The notes under the pieces: model-generated
Seen by the model: only the letters and a program-made list of their open reading frames with translations
Database searches by the model: none
What the model was told of the DNA's origin: nothing
In this document: positions 1-13,207 of the stretch, piece after piece
How the letters are laid out: each line of letters opens with the position of its first letter
Position numbering within the stretch: the first letter of the stretch is position 1
Program-made: the position numbers and the translations under genes
Source: Nocardioides panacis
GTDB lineage: Bacteria > Actinomycetota > Actinomycetes > Propionibacteriales > Nocardioidaceae
Length of the DNA stretch: 64,000 bases
Direction of reading: 5' to 3'
Assembly (NCBI RefSeq): GCF_019039255.1
Contig: NZ_CP077062.1
Span: 3,658,001-3,722,000 of the forward strand

Positions 1-402
1 TCCACGCTGATGCTCCCGATCGTCGGCTTCCTCCCCGCCACGGACCCCCGGGTGCTCGCCACCCTCGACGCGATCGAGGAACGGCTCACCGACGAGCGTG
101 GTCTCGTCTACCGCTACCGGACCGAGGACGGCGTGGACGGTCTCGCCGGCGAGGAGGGCACCTTCCTGCTCTGCACCTTCTGGCTCGCCCAGGCGCTGGC
201 GATGGCCGGCCGGGCCGAGCGGGCCCGTGAGGTGTTCGAGCGGGCCGCCCGCTACGTCAACGACGTCGGGCTGCTCGGCGAGGAGGTGGATCCCGCGACC
301 GGGGAGCTGCTCGGCAACTTCCCGCAGGCCTTCAGCCACATCGGCCTGGTCAACGCGGCCTGGGCGATCGCCGAGGCCGAGCAACGCGTGCCCACCGGGT
401 GA
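1..402 (+). CDS. GH15-family glycoside hydrolase, C-terminal fragment
   Basis: The frame is open from the first base and stops with TGA at 400-402, so only the last 133 residues of a longer gene are seen. The fragment carries the signature of the last helices of an (alpha/alpha)6 barrel of glycoside hydrolase family 15: GEEGTFLLCTFWLAQALA, then GLLGEEVDP, then GNFPQAFSHIGLVNAA. The family includes glucoamylases and actinobacterial trehalases that release glucose from alpha-glucosides. The catalytic glutamates lie partly outside the window, so the substrate cannot be assigned. An internal ATG at position 10 is not a real start because the fold continues upstream. Confidence 0.85.
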   Translation, partial: STLMLPIVGFLPATDPRVLATLDAIEERLTDERGLVYRYRTEDGVDGLAGEEGTFLLCTFWLAQALAMAGRAERAREVFERAARYVNDVGLLGEEVDPATGELLGNFPQAFSHIGLVNAAWAIAEAEQRVPTG

Positions 403-479
403 GCGCCGGGTGAGCGCCGGGCGATGAGTCCCGCGGACCCGACCGGTCTGCCCTCGTGAGGGTCACCGGAGGAGGAACC

Positions 480-1079
480 ATGGGAAAGATCATCGCGTCC
501 ATCACCACGTCGGTCGACGGCTACGTCACCGGCCCGGACGACGGCCCGGAGCTCGGCCTCGGCCGCGGGGGCGAGCGCCTCCACTACTGGGTCATGGGCG
601 GTCCGTGGACCTACGAGGGTGACCACGACTTCGCGATGCACGGCCCGGACAAGGAGTTCTACGACGAGCTCGTCTCGACGCTCGCCTCCGGGGTCGTCGG
701 CCGCGGGATGTACGACGCGGCCCGGGCGTGGGGAGGGACCAACCCGTTCCCCGGGACGCTGTTCGTGCTGACCCACCGCACCGAGGACCAGCCGGCGCCG
801 GAAGCCGGCTTCCGGTTCGTCGACGGCCTCGACACGGCACTCGCCCGGGCGAGCGAGGCGGCCGGGGACGGGGACGTCGCCCTCGGTGGCGGCGCCGACG
901 TCATCCGGCAGGCGCTGGCGGCGGGGAAGGTCGACGAGCTGGTCATCTCGACCGCCCCGGTGATCCTGGGTGCGGGCAAGCGGCTGTTCGACGGGTTCGA
1001 CCGGGACGTGGACCTCGAGGTGGCCCAGGTCCGCAGCTCGCCGTACGCCACGCACGTGCGCTACACCGTCGCCAAGTAG
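480..1079 (+). CDS. RibD C-terminal / dihydrofolate reductase-like protein
   Basis: 199 residues. The ATG at 480 is preceded by a strong GGAGGAGG site; a GTG 24 bases upstream would be in frame but has no such site. The N-terminus (GKIIASITTSVDGYVTGPDD) and the ALGGGADVIRQALAAGKVDEL segment followed by PVILGAGKRLFD are typical of the RibD_C domain, which binds NADPH in a dihydrofolate reductase-like fold. In riboflavin synthesis this domain reduces a pyrimidine, but stand-alone actinobacterial copies such as this have no established substrate. It is monocistronic, with no riboflavin genes nearby. Confidence 0.85.
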   Translation: MGKIIASITTSVDGYVTGPDDGPELGLGRGGERLHYWVMGGPWTYEGDHDFAMHGPDKEFYDELVSTLASGVVGRGMYDAARAWGGTNPFPGTLFVLTHRTEDQPAPEAGFRFVDGLDTALARASEAAGDGDVALGGGADVIRQALAAGKVDELVISTAPVILGAGKRLFDGFDRDVDLEVAQVRSSPYATHVRYTVAK

Positions 1080-1253
1080 CCCCGGTGTCGGACGGCACGG
1101 AGCGTGCCACCCGCGTAGCCTGCGGCAGGTGGACGCCGCAGCAGTCGTCACCCGGCCGGTCGCCCGACCCGCCGCACGGCGCTCGACCATGCGTCTCGAG
1201 CTGGGCTGAGGTCGCACGACCGCCCCGAAGGGGGATGCCCCATATTGGGGTCC

Positions 1254-1658
1254 ATGACCTCCCCAGGCAACCACGCCCCCCGCGTCCACCCGGTGACGGC
1301 GGCGATGCTGGCGCAGCGCGCCGAGAGCGTCCAGCTGAAGATCGCTGACGGGATCACCACGTTCGCCGGGTCGATGACGTTCGTCTACATCCACGCGGCC
1401 GCCTTCGCCGTCTGGATGCTGGTGTTCGAGCGCAGCCCGTGGCCGACGCTCACCCTGATCGTCTCGCTCGAGGCGATCTTCCTGTCGACGTTCGTGCTGA
1501 TCGGCCAGAACCGCCAGGCCGCCTTCCAGCAGGCCAAGGCGGACCACGACTTCGTCGAGTCCGAGCTCGAGCTGAAGACGAACACCGAGATCACCCGGCA
1601 GATCCACACGCTCACCACCGAGCTGCACCGGCGGGTGGTGACGGAGGGGGCGGGCTGA
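1254..1658 (+). CDS. DUF1003 small membrane protein
   Basis: 134 residues. Two hydrophobic helices (about residues 42-62 and 70-90) are joined by a short ERSPWPTLTL turn. A charged C-terminal tail with a coiled-coil look follows (IGQNRQAAFQQAKADHDF, then the ELELKTNTEI stretch). This layout and the IGQNRQ motif are those of the DUF1003 family, whose function is unknown. The start is uncertain: ATG 1254 has only GGGG three bases upstream, whereas an in-frame TTG at 1245 has a GGGGG run ten bases upstream. It stands alone and converges on the DUF2200 gene, six bases away. Confidence 0.8.
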   Translation: MTSPGNHAPRVHPVTAAMLAQRAESVQLKIADGITTFAGSMTFVYIHAAAFAVWMLVFERSPWPTLTLIVSLEAIFLSTFVLIGQNRQAAFQQAKADHDFVESELELKTNTEITRQIHTLTTELHRRVVTEGAG

Positions 1659-1664
1659 GCCGGG

Positions 1665-2006
1665 TTACGCCCGCAGGACCTTGTCCATCGACTTGCCCTT
1701 GGCGAGCTCGTCGACCAGCTTGTCCAGGTAGCGGATCTTCTGCATCAGCGGGTCCTCCACGTCCTCGACGCGCACCCCGCACACCACGCCGGTGATCGAC
1801 GACGCCTGCGGAGGGAGCTGGGCAGCGGCGAAGAAGTCCTCGAAGGTCGTGCCCGTGGCCAGGTGAGCGCCGAGCGCCGGCTGGTCGAAGCCGGTCAGCC
1901 ACTCGATCACCTGGTCCAGCTCGGCCTGCGTGCGCCCCTTCCGCTCCACCTTCGTCACGTAGTGGGGGTAGACGGACGCGAAGCTGGTGGTGAAGATCCG
2001 GCTCAT
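1665..2006 (-). CDS. DUF2200 family protein
   Basis: 113 residues starting [20 protein letters not shown], with the [17 protein letters not shown] and [20 protein letters not shown] motifs typical of DUF2200. The family is cytosolic, all-helical and uncharacterised. The stop is TAA at 1665-1667. The frame stays open far upstream on the minus strand, as happens with very GC-rich DNA, but similarity to the family begins at the ATG at 2006. It is convergent with the DUF1003 gene and divergent from the PhnB-like gene at 2142. No function can be inferred from context. Confidence 0.8.
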   Translation of the reverse strand: MSRIFTTSFASVYPHYVTKVERKGRTQAELDQVIEWLTGFDQPALGAHLATGTTFEDFFAAAQLPPQASSITGVVCGVRVEDVEDPLMQKIRYLDKLVDELAKGKSMDKVLRA

Positions 2007-2141
2007 CCTGCTGAGGATAGTGCGTCGGGGAACGCGGACCGATGAGTCTGCTGCCGCGGTCCGGTCCTTCCTTGCACGGGCGTGCCGCCACCGGGGGTGG
2101 GCGGTACGCCGCCGACCAGATCGACGCACGAGGAGGACGCG

Positions 2142-2621
2142 ATGGCCAGGGTGTTTCCGTGCCTGTGGTTCGACGGCAACGCGGAGGAGGCGGCCGAGTT
2201 CTACGTGACGCTGCTGCCGGACAGCCACGTCGACAAGGTCTGGCGCTCGCCGGCCGAGACGCCGTCCGGGCCGCCGGGGATGGTGCTGACGGTCGACTTC
2301 ACGGTCGCCGGCGAGCGGTTCCAGGGGCTCAACGGCGGCCCGGACTTCAGGTTCACCGAGGCGGTGTCGTTCGCCATCGAGTGCGACGACCAGGCCGAGG
2401 TGGACCGGCTGTGGGCCGCGCTCACCGCGAGCGGCGGCGAGCCGGGACCGTGCGGCTGGCTCAAGGACCGGTTCGGGCTGTCCTGGCAGATCGTCCCCCG
2501 CCGGCTGAACGAGCTGCTCGACGACCCCGACCCCCAGCGTGCTCGCCGGGCGATGGAGGCGATGCTGAAGATGGGCAAGATCGACGTCGCCGAGCTGGAG
2601 AACGCCGCCGCCGCGGCCTGA
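2142..2621 (+). CDS. PhnB-like VOC-superfamily protein
   Basis: 159 residues. ATG 2142 follows AGGAGG by five bases. The N-terminus ([20 protein letters not shown]), the [10 protein letters not shown] segment, the [13 protein letters not shown] stretch and [16 protein letters not shown] are hallmarks of the PhnB / 3-demethylubiquinone methyltransferase-like branch of the vicinal-oxygen-chelate fold. Despite that historical name, members of this group are not proven methyltransferases and bind unknown small ligands. The C-terminal [20 protein letters not shown] helix is usual for the group. It is a single gene with no operon partner. Confidence 0.85.
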   Translation: MARVFPCLWFDGNAEEAAEFYVTLLPDSHVDKVWRSPAETPSGPPGMVLTVDFTVAGERFQGLNGGPDFRFTEAVSFAIECDDQAEVDRLWAALTASGGEPGPCGWLKDRFGLSWQIVPRRLNELLDDPDPQRARRAMEAMLKMGKIDVAELENAAAAA

Positions 2622-2738
2622 CCCGGACTCCTCGACGGCCTCCTCCACGGCGCCCGGAGCCAAGTCGGCGCGACCATCCACTAGCGTTCGACCTGCGACC
2701 GGACGGTCGAGCCCGGCCGGGCGCGAGGAGGAGGGCCC

Positions 2739-3584
2739 ATGGTGGACGCGGACACCTCGAGCGCAGCTGTGCCGGTGTTCTTCCTCTCCGACAGCACCGG
2801 CATCAGCGCGGAGACGATGGGCAACGCGCTGCTGATCCAGTTCCCGGGTCGCCGGTTCGAGCGCACGCTGGTGCCGTTCATCTCCTCGGTGGCCGAGGCT
2901 CGTGAGGTGGTCGCCCGGCTCGACGCCGTGCTGGACACCGGCGGACCCACCCCGCTCGTGTTCACCACCGCCGCCGACGACGACGTACGCCGGGAGCTGC
3001 GCCGCACCCGGTGCCCGATGATCGACTTCTTCGACCTGCACATGGAGCACGTCGAAGCCGTGCTGGGCGCACGCGGTGCGCACGCAGCGGCCCGGTTGCA
3101 CGGTGTCGGCGACGTGAAGCGCTACAACAGCCGCATGCAGGCGATCGAGTACGCCATCGAGCACGACGACGGGCAGAGCCTGCGCGCGCTGGAGAAGGCC
3201 GACGTCGTCCTGCTCGCCCCGTCCCGGTGCGGGAAGACCCCGACCTCGATGTACCTCGCCCTCCAGCACGGCATGTTCGTGGCCAACTACCCCCTGGTCG
3301 ACGAGGACTTCACGAGCACGCACGAGCTTCCGCGGCCGGTCGCCGAGCTCGGCCACCTGTGCTTCGGGCTGGTCACCTCGCCCTCCCGGTTGTCCGCCGT
3401 CCGCAACGAGCGTCGCCCCGGGTCCCGGTACGCCTCCATCGAGCAGTGCACCTTCGAGCTGCGACGGGCCCGGGCCCTGTACGAGGCGAACGACCTCCCG
3501 GTCATCGACTCCTCGACCAAGTCGGTCGAGGAGATGTCCACCATCATCTTGCAGACGCTCAGGAAGAACCGACCGATCGCTTGA
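2739..3584 (+). CDS. ppsR: PEP synthase regulatory protein (kinase/phosphorylase, DUF299)
   Basis: 281 residues. The start [19 protein letters not shown] and the P-loop-like [17 protein letters not shown] at about residues 157-173 identify the DUF299 bifunctional regulator. Members inactivate PEP synthase (or PPDK) by ADP-dependent phosphorylation of an active-site threonine and restore it with inorganic phosphate. ATG 2739 lies six bases after GAGGAGGAG. ppsA starts 11 bases downstream on the same strand, so the regulator and its target are co-transcribed. The pair controls the pyruvate to phosphoenolpyruvate step of gluconeogenesis. Confidence 0.93.
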   Translation: MVDADTSSAAVPVFFLSDSTGISAETMGNALLIQFPGRRFERTLVPFISSVAEAREVVARLDAVLDTGGPTPLVFTTAADDDVRRELRRTRCPMIDFFDLHMEHVEAVLGARGAHAAARLHGVGDVKRYNSRMQAIEYAIEHDDGQSLRALEKADVVLLAPSRCGKTPTSMYLALQHGMFVANYPLVDEDFTSTHELPRPVAELGHLCFGLVTSPSRLSAVRNERRPGSRYASIEQCTFELRRARALYEANDLPVIDSSTKSVEEMSTIILQTLRKNRPIA

Positions 3585-3595
3585 GGAGCCCGTCC

Positions 3596-5968
3596 ATGAC
3601 TGACAACGTCCGATGGTTCGACCAGATCAGCCTCCAGGACCTGGAGCAGGTCGGCGGCAAGAACGCCTCCCTCGGCGAGATGGTCGGGAACCTGTCGTCG
3701 CTGGGCGTGCGGGTGCCCGACGGGTTCGCCACCACGGCCGACGCGTTCCGGCGCTTCATCGGCGAGACCGGCCTGGCCGAGCGGATCAGCTCGGACCTGG
3801 CCGGCCTCGACACCGACGACGTACGACGGCTGGCCGAGGTCGGTCGGTCGATCCGCGAGGCCGTGGCGGCCCAGCCGTTCCCGCCCGACCTCGAGGAGGA
3901 CATCCGCTCGGCCTACGAGAAGCTGTCGTCGGGCGACGCGGAGCGTTCGTTCGCCGTGCGTTCGTCGGCGACCGCGGAGGACCTGCCCGACGCCTCGTTC
4001 GCCGGGCAGCAGGAGACGTTCCTGAACGTGCGCGGCATCGACGCGGTCCTGCACGCGATCCGCGAGGTCTTCGCCTCGCTCTACAACGACCGGGCGATCG
4101 CCTACCGGGTGCACCACGAGTTCGACCACGACGCCGTGGCACTCTCGGCGGGCGTCCAGCAGATGGTGCGCTCTGACGTCGGTGCGTCCGGGGTGATGTT
4201 CACGATGGACACCGAGTCGGGCTTCACCGACGCGGTGTTCGTGACCTCGTCGTACGGCCTCGGCGAAGCGGTCGTGCAGGGCGCGGTGAACCCCGACGAG
4301 TTCTACGTCTACAAGCCCGCGCTGCGCGCCGGCCGACCCGCGATCCTCAAGCGCGGCGTCGGGTCGAAGACCACCAAGATGGTCTACACCGACGACCCGG
4401 CGGTCGGCCGCACGACGGAGTTCGTGGACACCGAGGAGGCCGAGCGCCCGCTGCTCAGCCTCACCGACGACGAGGTCGAGGAGCTGGCCCGCCACGCTCT
4501 GACGATCGAGGAGCACTACGGCCGGCCGATGGACATCGAGTGGGGCAAGGACGGCCTCGACGGCCTGCTCTACGTGCTGCAGGCCCGGCCCGAGACCGTG
4601 CAGTCGCGGGTGACCGGCGCCCAGCAGCGGTACCGGATGGACGCCACCGGCGACGTCGTCGTCGAGGGCCGGGCCATCGGCCAGCGGATCGGCGCCGGCG
4701 CGGTGCGGGTGCTGCGGACGGTCGAGCAGATGCACGAGTTCGTCCCCGGCGAGGTGCTGGTCGCGGACATGACGGACCCCGACTGGGAGCCCATCATGAA
4801 GCGCGCGTCCGCCATCGTCACGAACCGCGGCGGCCGCACCTGCCACGCCGCCATCATCGCCCGCGAGCTCGGCATCCCGGCGGTCGTCGGCACCGGCACC
4901 GCGACCAAGGTGCTCGAGGACGGACGCCCGGTGACGGTGTCCTGCGCCGAGGGCGACACCGGCCTCGTGTACGACGGCGAGCTCGCGTTCACCGTCACCG
5001 AGACCGAGCTCGAGCAGATGCCCGAGATCGCCACGAAGATCATGATGAACGTCGGCACGCCCGAGCAGGCCTTCGCCTTCTCGCGGCTGCCGAACGCCGG
5101 CGTCGGCCTGGCCCGCCTGGAGTTCATCATCAACCGCCAGATCGGGATCCACCCCAAGGCACTCCTCGAGCTGGAGACCCTGGACGGTCCGCTGCGCGAC
5201 CAGATCACCGAGACGATCGCGGCCTACCCCGGCCCCCGCGAGTTCTTCGTGCAGCGGGTGGCCGAGGGCGTCTCGATGATCGCGGCGGCCTTCGCGCCGA
5301 ACCCGGTGATCGTCCGGATGAGCGACTTCAAGTCCAACGAGTACGCGAACCTCACCGGCGGCGAGCTCTACGAGCCGCACGAGGAGAACCCGATGATCGG
5401 CTACCGCGGCGCGTCGCGGTACCTCTCGCCCGACTTCGTGGACTGCTTCGCGATGGAGGCCGAGGCGCTCAGGTACGTCCGCGACACGATGGGCCTGACC
5501 AACGTCAAGATCATGATCCCGTTCGTCCGCACCCTCGCCGAGGCCGAGGGCGTCATCGACCTGCTCGCCCGGCACGGGCTGCGCCGCGGCGAGAACGACC
5601 TGCAGGTGATCATGATGTGCGAGGTGCCCTCGAACGCCATCCTCGCGGACCAGTTCCTCGAGCACTTCGACGGGTTCTCGATCGGCTCGAACGACATGAC
5701 CCAGCTGACCCTCGGCCTGGACCGGGACTCCGCCCTGGTCGCCGCCTCCTTCGACGAACGCGACCCCGCCGTCTCGTTCATGCTCGAACGGGCCATCCGC
5801 GCCTGCCGTGCGGCCGGGAAGTACGTCGGCATCTGCGGGCAGGGGCCGAGCGACCACCCCGACATGGCTCAGTGGCTGCTCGACCAGGGCATCGAGTCGA
5901 TGTCCCTCAACCCGGACACGGTGGTGGACACCTGGCTCCGTCTCGCCAAGAGCACGACCCCGGCCTGA
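3596..5968 (+). CDS. ppsA: Phosphoenolpyruvate synthase
   Basis: 790 residues, close to the usual 792. It makes phosphoenolpyruvate, AMP and phosphate from pyruvate and ATP. Visible domains are an N-terminal ATP-grasp ([32 protein letters not shown]), a central swivelling phosphohistidine domain with [20 protein letters not shown] (catalytic His about residue 417), and a C-terminal PEP/pyruvate TIM barrel ending in [12 protein letters not shown] (acid/base Cys about residue 747). The ATG at 3596 has GAGGAG nine bases upstream. The frame is open further upstream through ppsR, but that is a shadow. The preceding ppsR product is its expected regulator. Confidence 0.95.
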   Translation: MTDNVRWFDQISLQDLEQVGGKNASLGEMVGNLSSLGVRVPDGFATTADAFRRFIGETGLAERISSDLAGLDTDDVRRLAEVGRSIREAVAAQPFPPDLEEDIRSAYEKLSSGDAERSFAVRSSATAEDLPDASFAGQQETFLNVRGIDAVLHAIREVFASLYNDRAIAYRVHHEFDHDAVALSAGVQQMVRSDVGASGVMFTMDTESGFTDAVFVTSSYGLGEAVVQGAVNPDEFYVYKPALRAGRPAILKRGVGSKTTKMVYTDDPAVGRTTEFVDTEEAERPLLSLTDDEVEELARHALTIEEHYGRPMDIEWGKDGLDGLLYVLQARPETVQSRVTGAQQRYRMDATGDVVVEGRAIGQRIGAGAVRVLRTVEQMHEFVPGEVLVADMTDPDWEPIMKRASAIVTNRGGRTCHAAIIARELGIPAVVGTGTATKVLEDGRPVTVSCAEGDTGLVYDGELAFTVTETELEQMPEIATKIMMNVGTPEQAFAFSRLPNAGVGLARLEFIINRQIGIHPKALLELETLDGPLRDQITETIAAYPGPREFFVQRVAEGVSMIAAAFAPNPVIVRMSDFKSNEYANLTGGELYEPHEENPMIGYRGASRYLSPDFVDCFAMEAEALRYVRDTMGLTNVKIMIPFVRTLAEAEGVIDLLARHGLRRGENDLQVIMMCEVPSNAILADQFLEHFDGFSIGSNDMTQLTLGLDRDSALVAASFDERDPAVSFMLERAIRACRAAGKYVGICGQGPSDHPDMAQWLLDQGIESMSLNPDTVVDTWLRLAKSTTPA

Positions 5969-5980
5969 GCGGTCCGGCGG

Positions 5981-6370
5981 TCAGGGGTTGCGGGTCGCGC
6001 GGATGGTCGGGCTGGTGTCGGCCTTGCAGCCGATGACGTGCCGGACCCGGGCGTAGAACCTGCCCTCGGTCCCGGTGTTCCCGGTCGACCACCGGTAGAC
6101 GCCGCCCTCGAGGGACGCGGTGTCCGTGGCGAACCGCACGTCGTCCCCGCCGCCACGAGCGCCCTTCTGCCGGACCACGACGACCACCCGGTCGGCCGCA
6201 CACCTCTTCGGGCGAGGGCTCGTCACGACGCCGGACAGGTCGGTGCCCTCCGCCTGGATGGTGACCGTCGTGCTCGCGTCGCCCGGTGCGCCGGCGGCGG
6301 AGGCACCGGTGCCCAGACCCGCCGCGACGGCGATCGCCAGGACCGGGACGGTCAGCAGCGTGCCTCTCAT
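5981..6370 (-). CDS. Secreted protein of unknown function
   Basis: 129 residues with a clear Sec signal peptide: MRGT, a hydrophobic core through LTVPVLAIAVAAGLG, and an Ala-X-Ala cleavage region near residue 25 (GASAAG). The mature part is beta-rich. It contains two cysteines (KRCAADRVVVVV and VIGCKADTSP) that could form a disulfide, plus a GVYRWSTGNTGTEGRFYARV segment. I do not recognise the family. The ATG at 6370 has a GGAGG site upstream. It converges on ppsA and diverges from the VOC gene at 6600. Confidence 0.65.
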   Translation of the reverse strand: MRGTLLTVPVLAIAVAAGLGTGASAAGAPGDASTTVTIQAEGTDLSGVVTSPRPKRCAADRVVVVVRQKGARGGGDDVRFATDTASLEGGVYRWSTGNTGTEGRFYARVRHVIGCKADTSPTIRATRNP

Positions 6371-6421
6371 GACCCACCTCCACGGACGGTGTCGTCGGTC
6401 GGACCACTCCCGCGAGCGTAG

Positions 6422-9405
<2,984 letters not shown>

Positions 9406-9442
9406 CCAGCCGCGGTGGACCATCGACCGAAGGGCCTCCACC

Positions 9443-10037
9443 ATGCGCTCCGACATCGTCCCGGGCGGCACGTTCCCCGACTACGAGCTGCCCGACCACA
9501 CGAACGTCCCCAGGAGGCTCAGCGAGCTCCAGGGGGGGCGACCCGGTCGTGCTCACCCTCGCCCGCGGCCACTACTGCCCCAAGGAGCACCAGCAGCACC
9601 TCGAGCTCGCCGCGTTCTACCCGAGGATCGCGGTGGCCTACACGCAGGTGGCGACCATCGCGACCGACGAGCACCACGAGCTCCAGGAGTTCCGCGCCTC
9701 GGTCGGCGCGCAGTGGACGTTCCTCTCCGACCCCGGACGCACCGTCCAGCGGGACCTCGACATCGCGGAGTACACCGACCCCGACCACGACCCGATGATC
9801 CCGCACACCCTCGTCCTGAAGCCCGGGCTCGTGGTGCACAGCATCTACAACGGCTACTGGTTCTGGGGTCGCCCCTCGGTCACGGACCTCTGGCACGACC
9901 TGCGGGAGGTCACCCGGGAGATCCGTCCCGACTGGGACCTCAGCACCCCCGGGCTCCGGGACGCCTGGGACGCCGGGGACCTCTCCCGCTTCCACGGCTG
10001 GGACCGGCGGGCCGCCGCCGGTGCGGGCCGCTCCTGA
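9443..10037 (+). CDS. Redoxin (AhpC/TSA-like) protein, frameshifted
   Basis: The gene starts at ATG 9443 (RSDIVPGGTFPDYELPDHTN) and its frame is lost at a run of seven G at 9532-9538. Removing one G restores LSELQGGDPVVLTLARGHYC and a continuous 197-residue protein ending at 10037. The thioredoxin-like fold has one candidate peroxidatic cysteine in RGHYCPKEHQQH. Later come ASVGAQWTFLSDPGRTVQRD and a long C-terminal helix-rich tail. It probably reduces peroxides with an external thiol donor; no resolving cysteine is seen. The break matches the other single-base G/C run insertions in this window and is likely a sequence error. Confidence 0.75.
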
Positions 10038-10057
10038 CGTCGCCGCCCGACCCGGCG

Positions 10058-10892
10058 CTAGTCCGTCCCCGGTCCCTCCGGCGCGGTGTCGCCGTACGCC
10101 CGGACCTCCGCGATCCTGCCGGTGCGGCCCACGCTGAAGACGCCGAGCGCCGCCTGACGCAGCGGCTGCGAGACGTCCCGGCGCACGACGTTGTGCTCCA
10201 GGGCGCACACGCGGCCGTCGTCGACGAGTGCACAGGGCTCCACGGGGACGCCGCCGGCGGGGAACAGCCCCGCGTAGTAGGCGCTCAGGGCGTCCGGACC
10301 GCGGTGCACGTGCCGGCCCGACGGGTCGTGGGCACAGCCGTCCGGTTCGAAGGCGGCCACGACCCCCTCGACGTCTCCGGCCGCGAACGCCCCCCAGGTA
10401 CGTCGCCACGGCGTCCGGGACGGGCAGGTCGGGGTCCGCCTGCAGCAACGGGGGACGGCTCGTGCGTCGGCCCGTGAGCGGCCGGCTCGAGAAGTAGACC
10501 CGCACCTCGTCGATGCGCCCGTCCGGCTCGCGCTCGGCGACCACGGCGACCGGCAGGTCGACCGGGCCGTGCTCGGTGTCGAGGTGCAGGACCACCTCCT
10601 CGAACCCGGACCGCTCGTGGATGACGTGGTCGACGTCGTCCACCGACGCGTGGCGCTCGTGCAGCCAGGCGCTGGTCTCGGCGACGAACGCCCGGAACGC
10701 CGCCTTGCCCCTGATCCGACCGCGCACCGGGTCGTGCACCTGCGGCTCGCCGGCGAACGACTCGACCAGCGGGTCGGGGTCACCGGCCATCAGGCCGTCG
10801 AAGTACGGCACGGACACCAGCTCGTCGCGACGTCGCTCGTCCAGGATCCGCTGCAGCGACGGCGCTGTGAACAGCTCGGGCACCCACGGCAT
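10058..10892 (-). CDS. Tandem SnoaL/NTF2-like protein, frameshifted
   Basis: Starts at ATG 10892 (MPWVPELFTAPSLQRILDER). A first NTF2-like domain covers about residues 15-130 (YFDGLMAGDPDPLVESFAGE; FRAFVAETSAWLHERHASVD). A second begins near residue 155 with VATYLGAFAAGDVEGVVAAF and includes the DALSAYYAGLFPAGGVPVE segment. The frame breaks at six C at 10390-10395; deleting one base joins the halves into 277 residues. NTF2-like folds serve as small-ligand pockets or isomerases, and no substrate is evident. It lies 29 bases downstream of the MOSC-reductase gene on the same strand, so the two may be co-transcribed. Confidence 0.7.
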
Positions 10893-10921
10893 GACAACCA
10901 GCGTCCCACAGCCGCTCGCGG

Positions 10922-12657
10922 TCAGAGGTCCACGACGAGGTCCGCCGTCGGCCGCGCCGAGCAGATGAGCAGCTCGTCGCCGCCGGGTGGCTCGAGCGGC
11001 GGCGTCACGTACGCCGCCTGCCCGGACAGCACCGCGGTGGCGCAGGTGTGGCAGACGCCGGTGCGGCACGACCACCGGGTGGGTACGTCGCACGCCTCGG
11101 CGAGCTCGAGCACCGAGGCGTACCGGTCCGACCAGCTCGTGGCGAGCCCCGTCCGGGCGAAGGTCACCGCCGGCCCGGTGCCCGCGGGCCCGGGAGGCTG
11201 GTGCGGCGGCGGCGCGGCGTCCCCGACGACGCCGGGGTTGATCGGCGGTCGCGACCCGAACCGCTCGGTGTGGATACGGGCCGCTGCCACGCCGACCCCG
11301 GCGAGGGCGGCCGTGACGTCGTCCATGAACGCCTCCGGGCCGCAGACGTACGCGGTCGCGTCGGCCGGGAGACCCAGGCCGCCGATCACCTCCGGGGTGA
11401 GCCGTCCGGCCCGGACTCCCGGTCCCGCGGCGAGCGGCTGCGCCGGAGCCGTGTAGTAGACGAGGGACTGCGCGGCCGGGAGTCGCCCCAGCAGGTCGGA
11501 GACCTCGACGGAGAAGGCATGGCTGTCCGCGTCGTGCGTGGCGTGGACCCACCACACCTCGCGCCTGCTGCGCTCGCCCGAGAGCCGGTGGAGCATCGCC
11601 AGCAGCGGCGTCTGGCCGATCCCGCCGGAGACGAGCAGCACCGGCCCGGTGCCGTCGTCGAGCACGAAGTCGCCCCGCGGCGCCGCCACCTCGATCCGGT
11701 CCCCGCGGTGCAGGTGGGCGTGCAGGTGGGAGCTGACCAGCCCGTGCGGCTCGCGCTTGACGCTGATCCGGTAGCCGCCGCCCTCCGCGTCGCCCGACAG
11801 GGAGTAGGTCCGCACCGGGACCGGGTCGCCCGCGCCCGGCACCCGGACGGTGAGGAACTGGCCGGGCCGGTACGCCGGGAGCGGCGCGTCCCCCGCGAGC
11901 CGGAACGACGTCACGGACCCGCTCTCGGCGACGACGTCGGTCACGGTGAGGGGGGCGGAAGCCGGCCCAGGCCGGTGGGGGCGCGACCGCGATCCCGGCG
12001 GGCCGGGCCTCCGCGTGGTTCTCCACCATGGTGCGGAACGACTCGCGCCAGCCCGGGCTGAGGGCCGGCACGTCCAGGGCTGCCTGCAGCTGCTGCACGT
12101 CGTGCCCCGGCAGGTAGAGCAGCGCGTCGACGTCGGCCACGGTCAGCGCGTGCGGCCCGCGCGCCGTGCGCACGATCTCGTCACCGGCACTGACGTGGCC
12201 CTCGGCCAGCACCCGCAGGTAGAACCCTGGGCGGCGGTGCGCGACCAGCAGCGACGGCAGCTGCGGCTCCCCCCATCCGCATCCCCACCCGGAAGCAGGT
12301 CACGCGCGGCTGGGTGACCTCGAACTCCGCCTCGCCGATCCGGTACCGGTCCCCGATGCAGACCGCGTCGTCGGCGAGACCGTCGACGGTGAAGTTCTCC
12401 CCGAAGGCACCGTGCGCCAGGTCGTCGCGCCCGAAGAACTCCTCCCAGTGCCGGTAGGACGCGGCCTGGTAGACGAGCACCGCACGCTGCTCGCCGCCGT
12501 GCCCGACCAGGTCGCCCTGACCGTCGCCGTCGATGTTCAGGCGGCGGACCATCCGGGGCCCGGTGACCGGGCTCTTCCACACGCCGGTGTGCACGGTGCG
12601 ACCGCGCCACGTCACGTCCTCGGGCATCCCGACGTTGACCGACAACAGAGTCGCCAT
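10922..12657 (-). CDS. MOSC domain / FAD-NAD-2Fe2S ferredoxin reductase fusion, two frameshifts
   Basis: After removing one base at each of two runs (six C at 12269-12274, six G at 11950-11955) this reads as one protein of 577 residues. Residues about 1-155 are a MOSC domain (RRLNIDGDGQGDLVGHGGEQ; GAFGENFTVDGL; QPRVTCFRVG) with the 3-alpha tail. Then follow an FAD-binding domain (RTYSLSG), an NAD domain (VLLVSGGIGQTPLLAMLHRL; AYVCGPEAFMDDV) and a C-terminal plant-type 2Fe-2S domain with CRTGVCHTCATAVLSG. MOSC domains handle molybdenum cofactor, and the fusion is a known self-sufficient arrangement, probably for N-hydroxylated substrates. ATG 12657 has AAGGAGC upstream. Confidence 0.82.
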
Positions 12658-12901
12658 CGCCTCGCTCCTTCCCCGGCCTCGCAACGATTCTGTCGTGCCG
12701 GGCGGCTCGACAGCCAGCACCCGGGAGTAGACCACCTGCGCCGGCGTGGGCCCTCCAGAGCCGAGGTTCCTGGCGTTCGGGACATCCGGACAACCCTGCC
12801 CCGCGGTCGTTGTTGCAGCGGGCGCCCGACGGGCGAAGAGTGAAGGACCAGGGCCGCGACCAGAGCGCGACCGGCAACCCTGACTCAGAGGGAGACCCGA
12901 G

Positions 12902-13174
12902 ATGATCCTGGCAACGACGAAGGTCGAAGACGTGGACCGGTTCCTCACCATCTTCTCGACCAAGGGCGCCGAGAAGCGCGGGCAGCACGGGTCCAAGGGC
13001 TCGACCGTCTTCCGCGACCCTGTCGAGGAGAACCGGGTCTGGGTGCTGTTCGACTGGGATCCCGAGGGCTGGCAGGAGTTCGTGTCCGACCCGGAGGTGC
13101 CGCCGATCCTGCAGGAGGCCGGGCACGTCGGCAAGCCGCAGCCCGCGCAGCTCGTCGGTCGGTACGACGCCTGA
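12902..13174 (+). CDS. Small ferredoxin-like-fold protein (unknown)
   Basis: 90 residues beginning MILATTKVEDVDRFLTIFST. Later features are STVFRDPVEENRVWVLFDWD and PEVPPILQEAGHVGKPQPAQ. The beta-alpha-beta rhythm with an aromatic core resembles dimeric alpha/beta-barrel proteins of the antibiotic-biosynthesis-monooxygenase type, but no catalytic residues are diagnostic and I do not assign an activity. ATG 12902 follows GGGAGA. It is monocistronic, converging on the DUF2252 gene with a GC-rich hairpin in between. Confidence 0.65.
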   Translation: MILATTKVEDVDRFLTIFSTKGAEKRGQHGSKGSTVFRDPVEENRVWVLFDWDPEGWQEFVSDPEVPPILQEAGHVGKPQPAQLVGRYDA

Positions 13175-13180
13175 GCAGGA

Positions 13181-13196
13181 TCCGCCGGCGGGCGGA
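13181..13196. terminator. GC-rich hairpin between convergent genes
   Basis: TCCGCC (13181-13186), a four-base GGCG loop, then GGCGGA (13191-13196) form a six-base-pair stem just after the stop at 13174 and before the opposing stop at 13208. There is no T tract. The location between convergent genes suggests a bidirectional terminator, as is common in high-GC genomes. Confidence 0.4.
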
Positions 13197-13207
13197 GGCC
13201 CGGCAGG

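Noticed and set aside
3287-5857. A very long open frame on the minus strand across ppsA
   Set aside because: It is antisense to a clear PEP synthase with catalytic motifs. Long shadow frames are expected in DNA this GC-rich, and it shows no domain.
9519-12212. A single 897-codon minus-strand frame joining several genes
   Set aside because: It is made of parts of the MOSC fusion and the NTF2-like gene linked by shadow sequence. The parts belong to separate genes with shifts at G/C runs.
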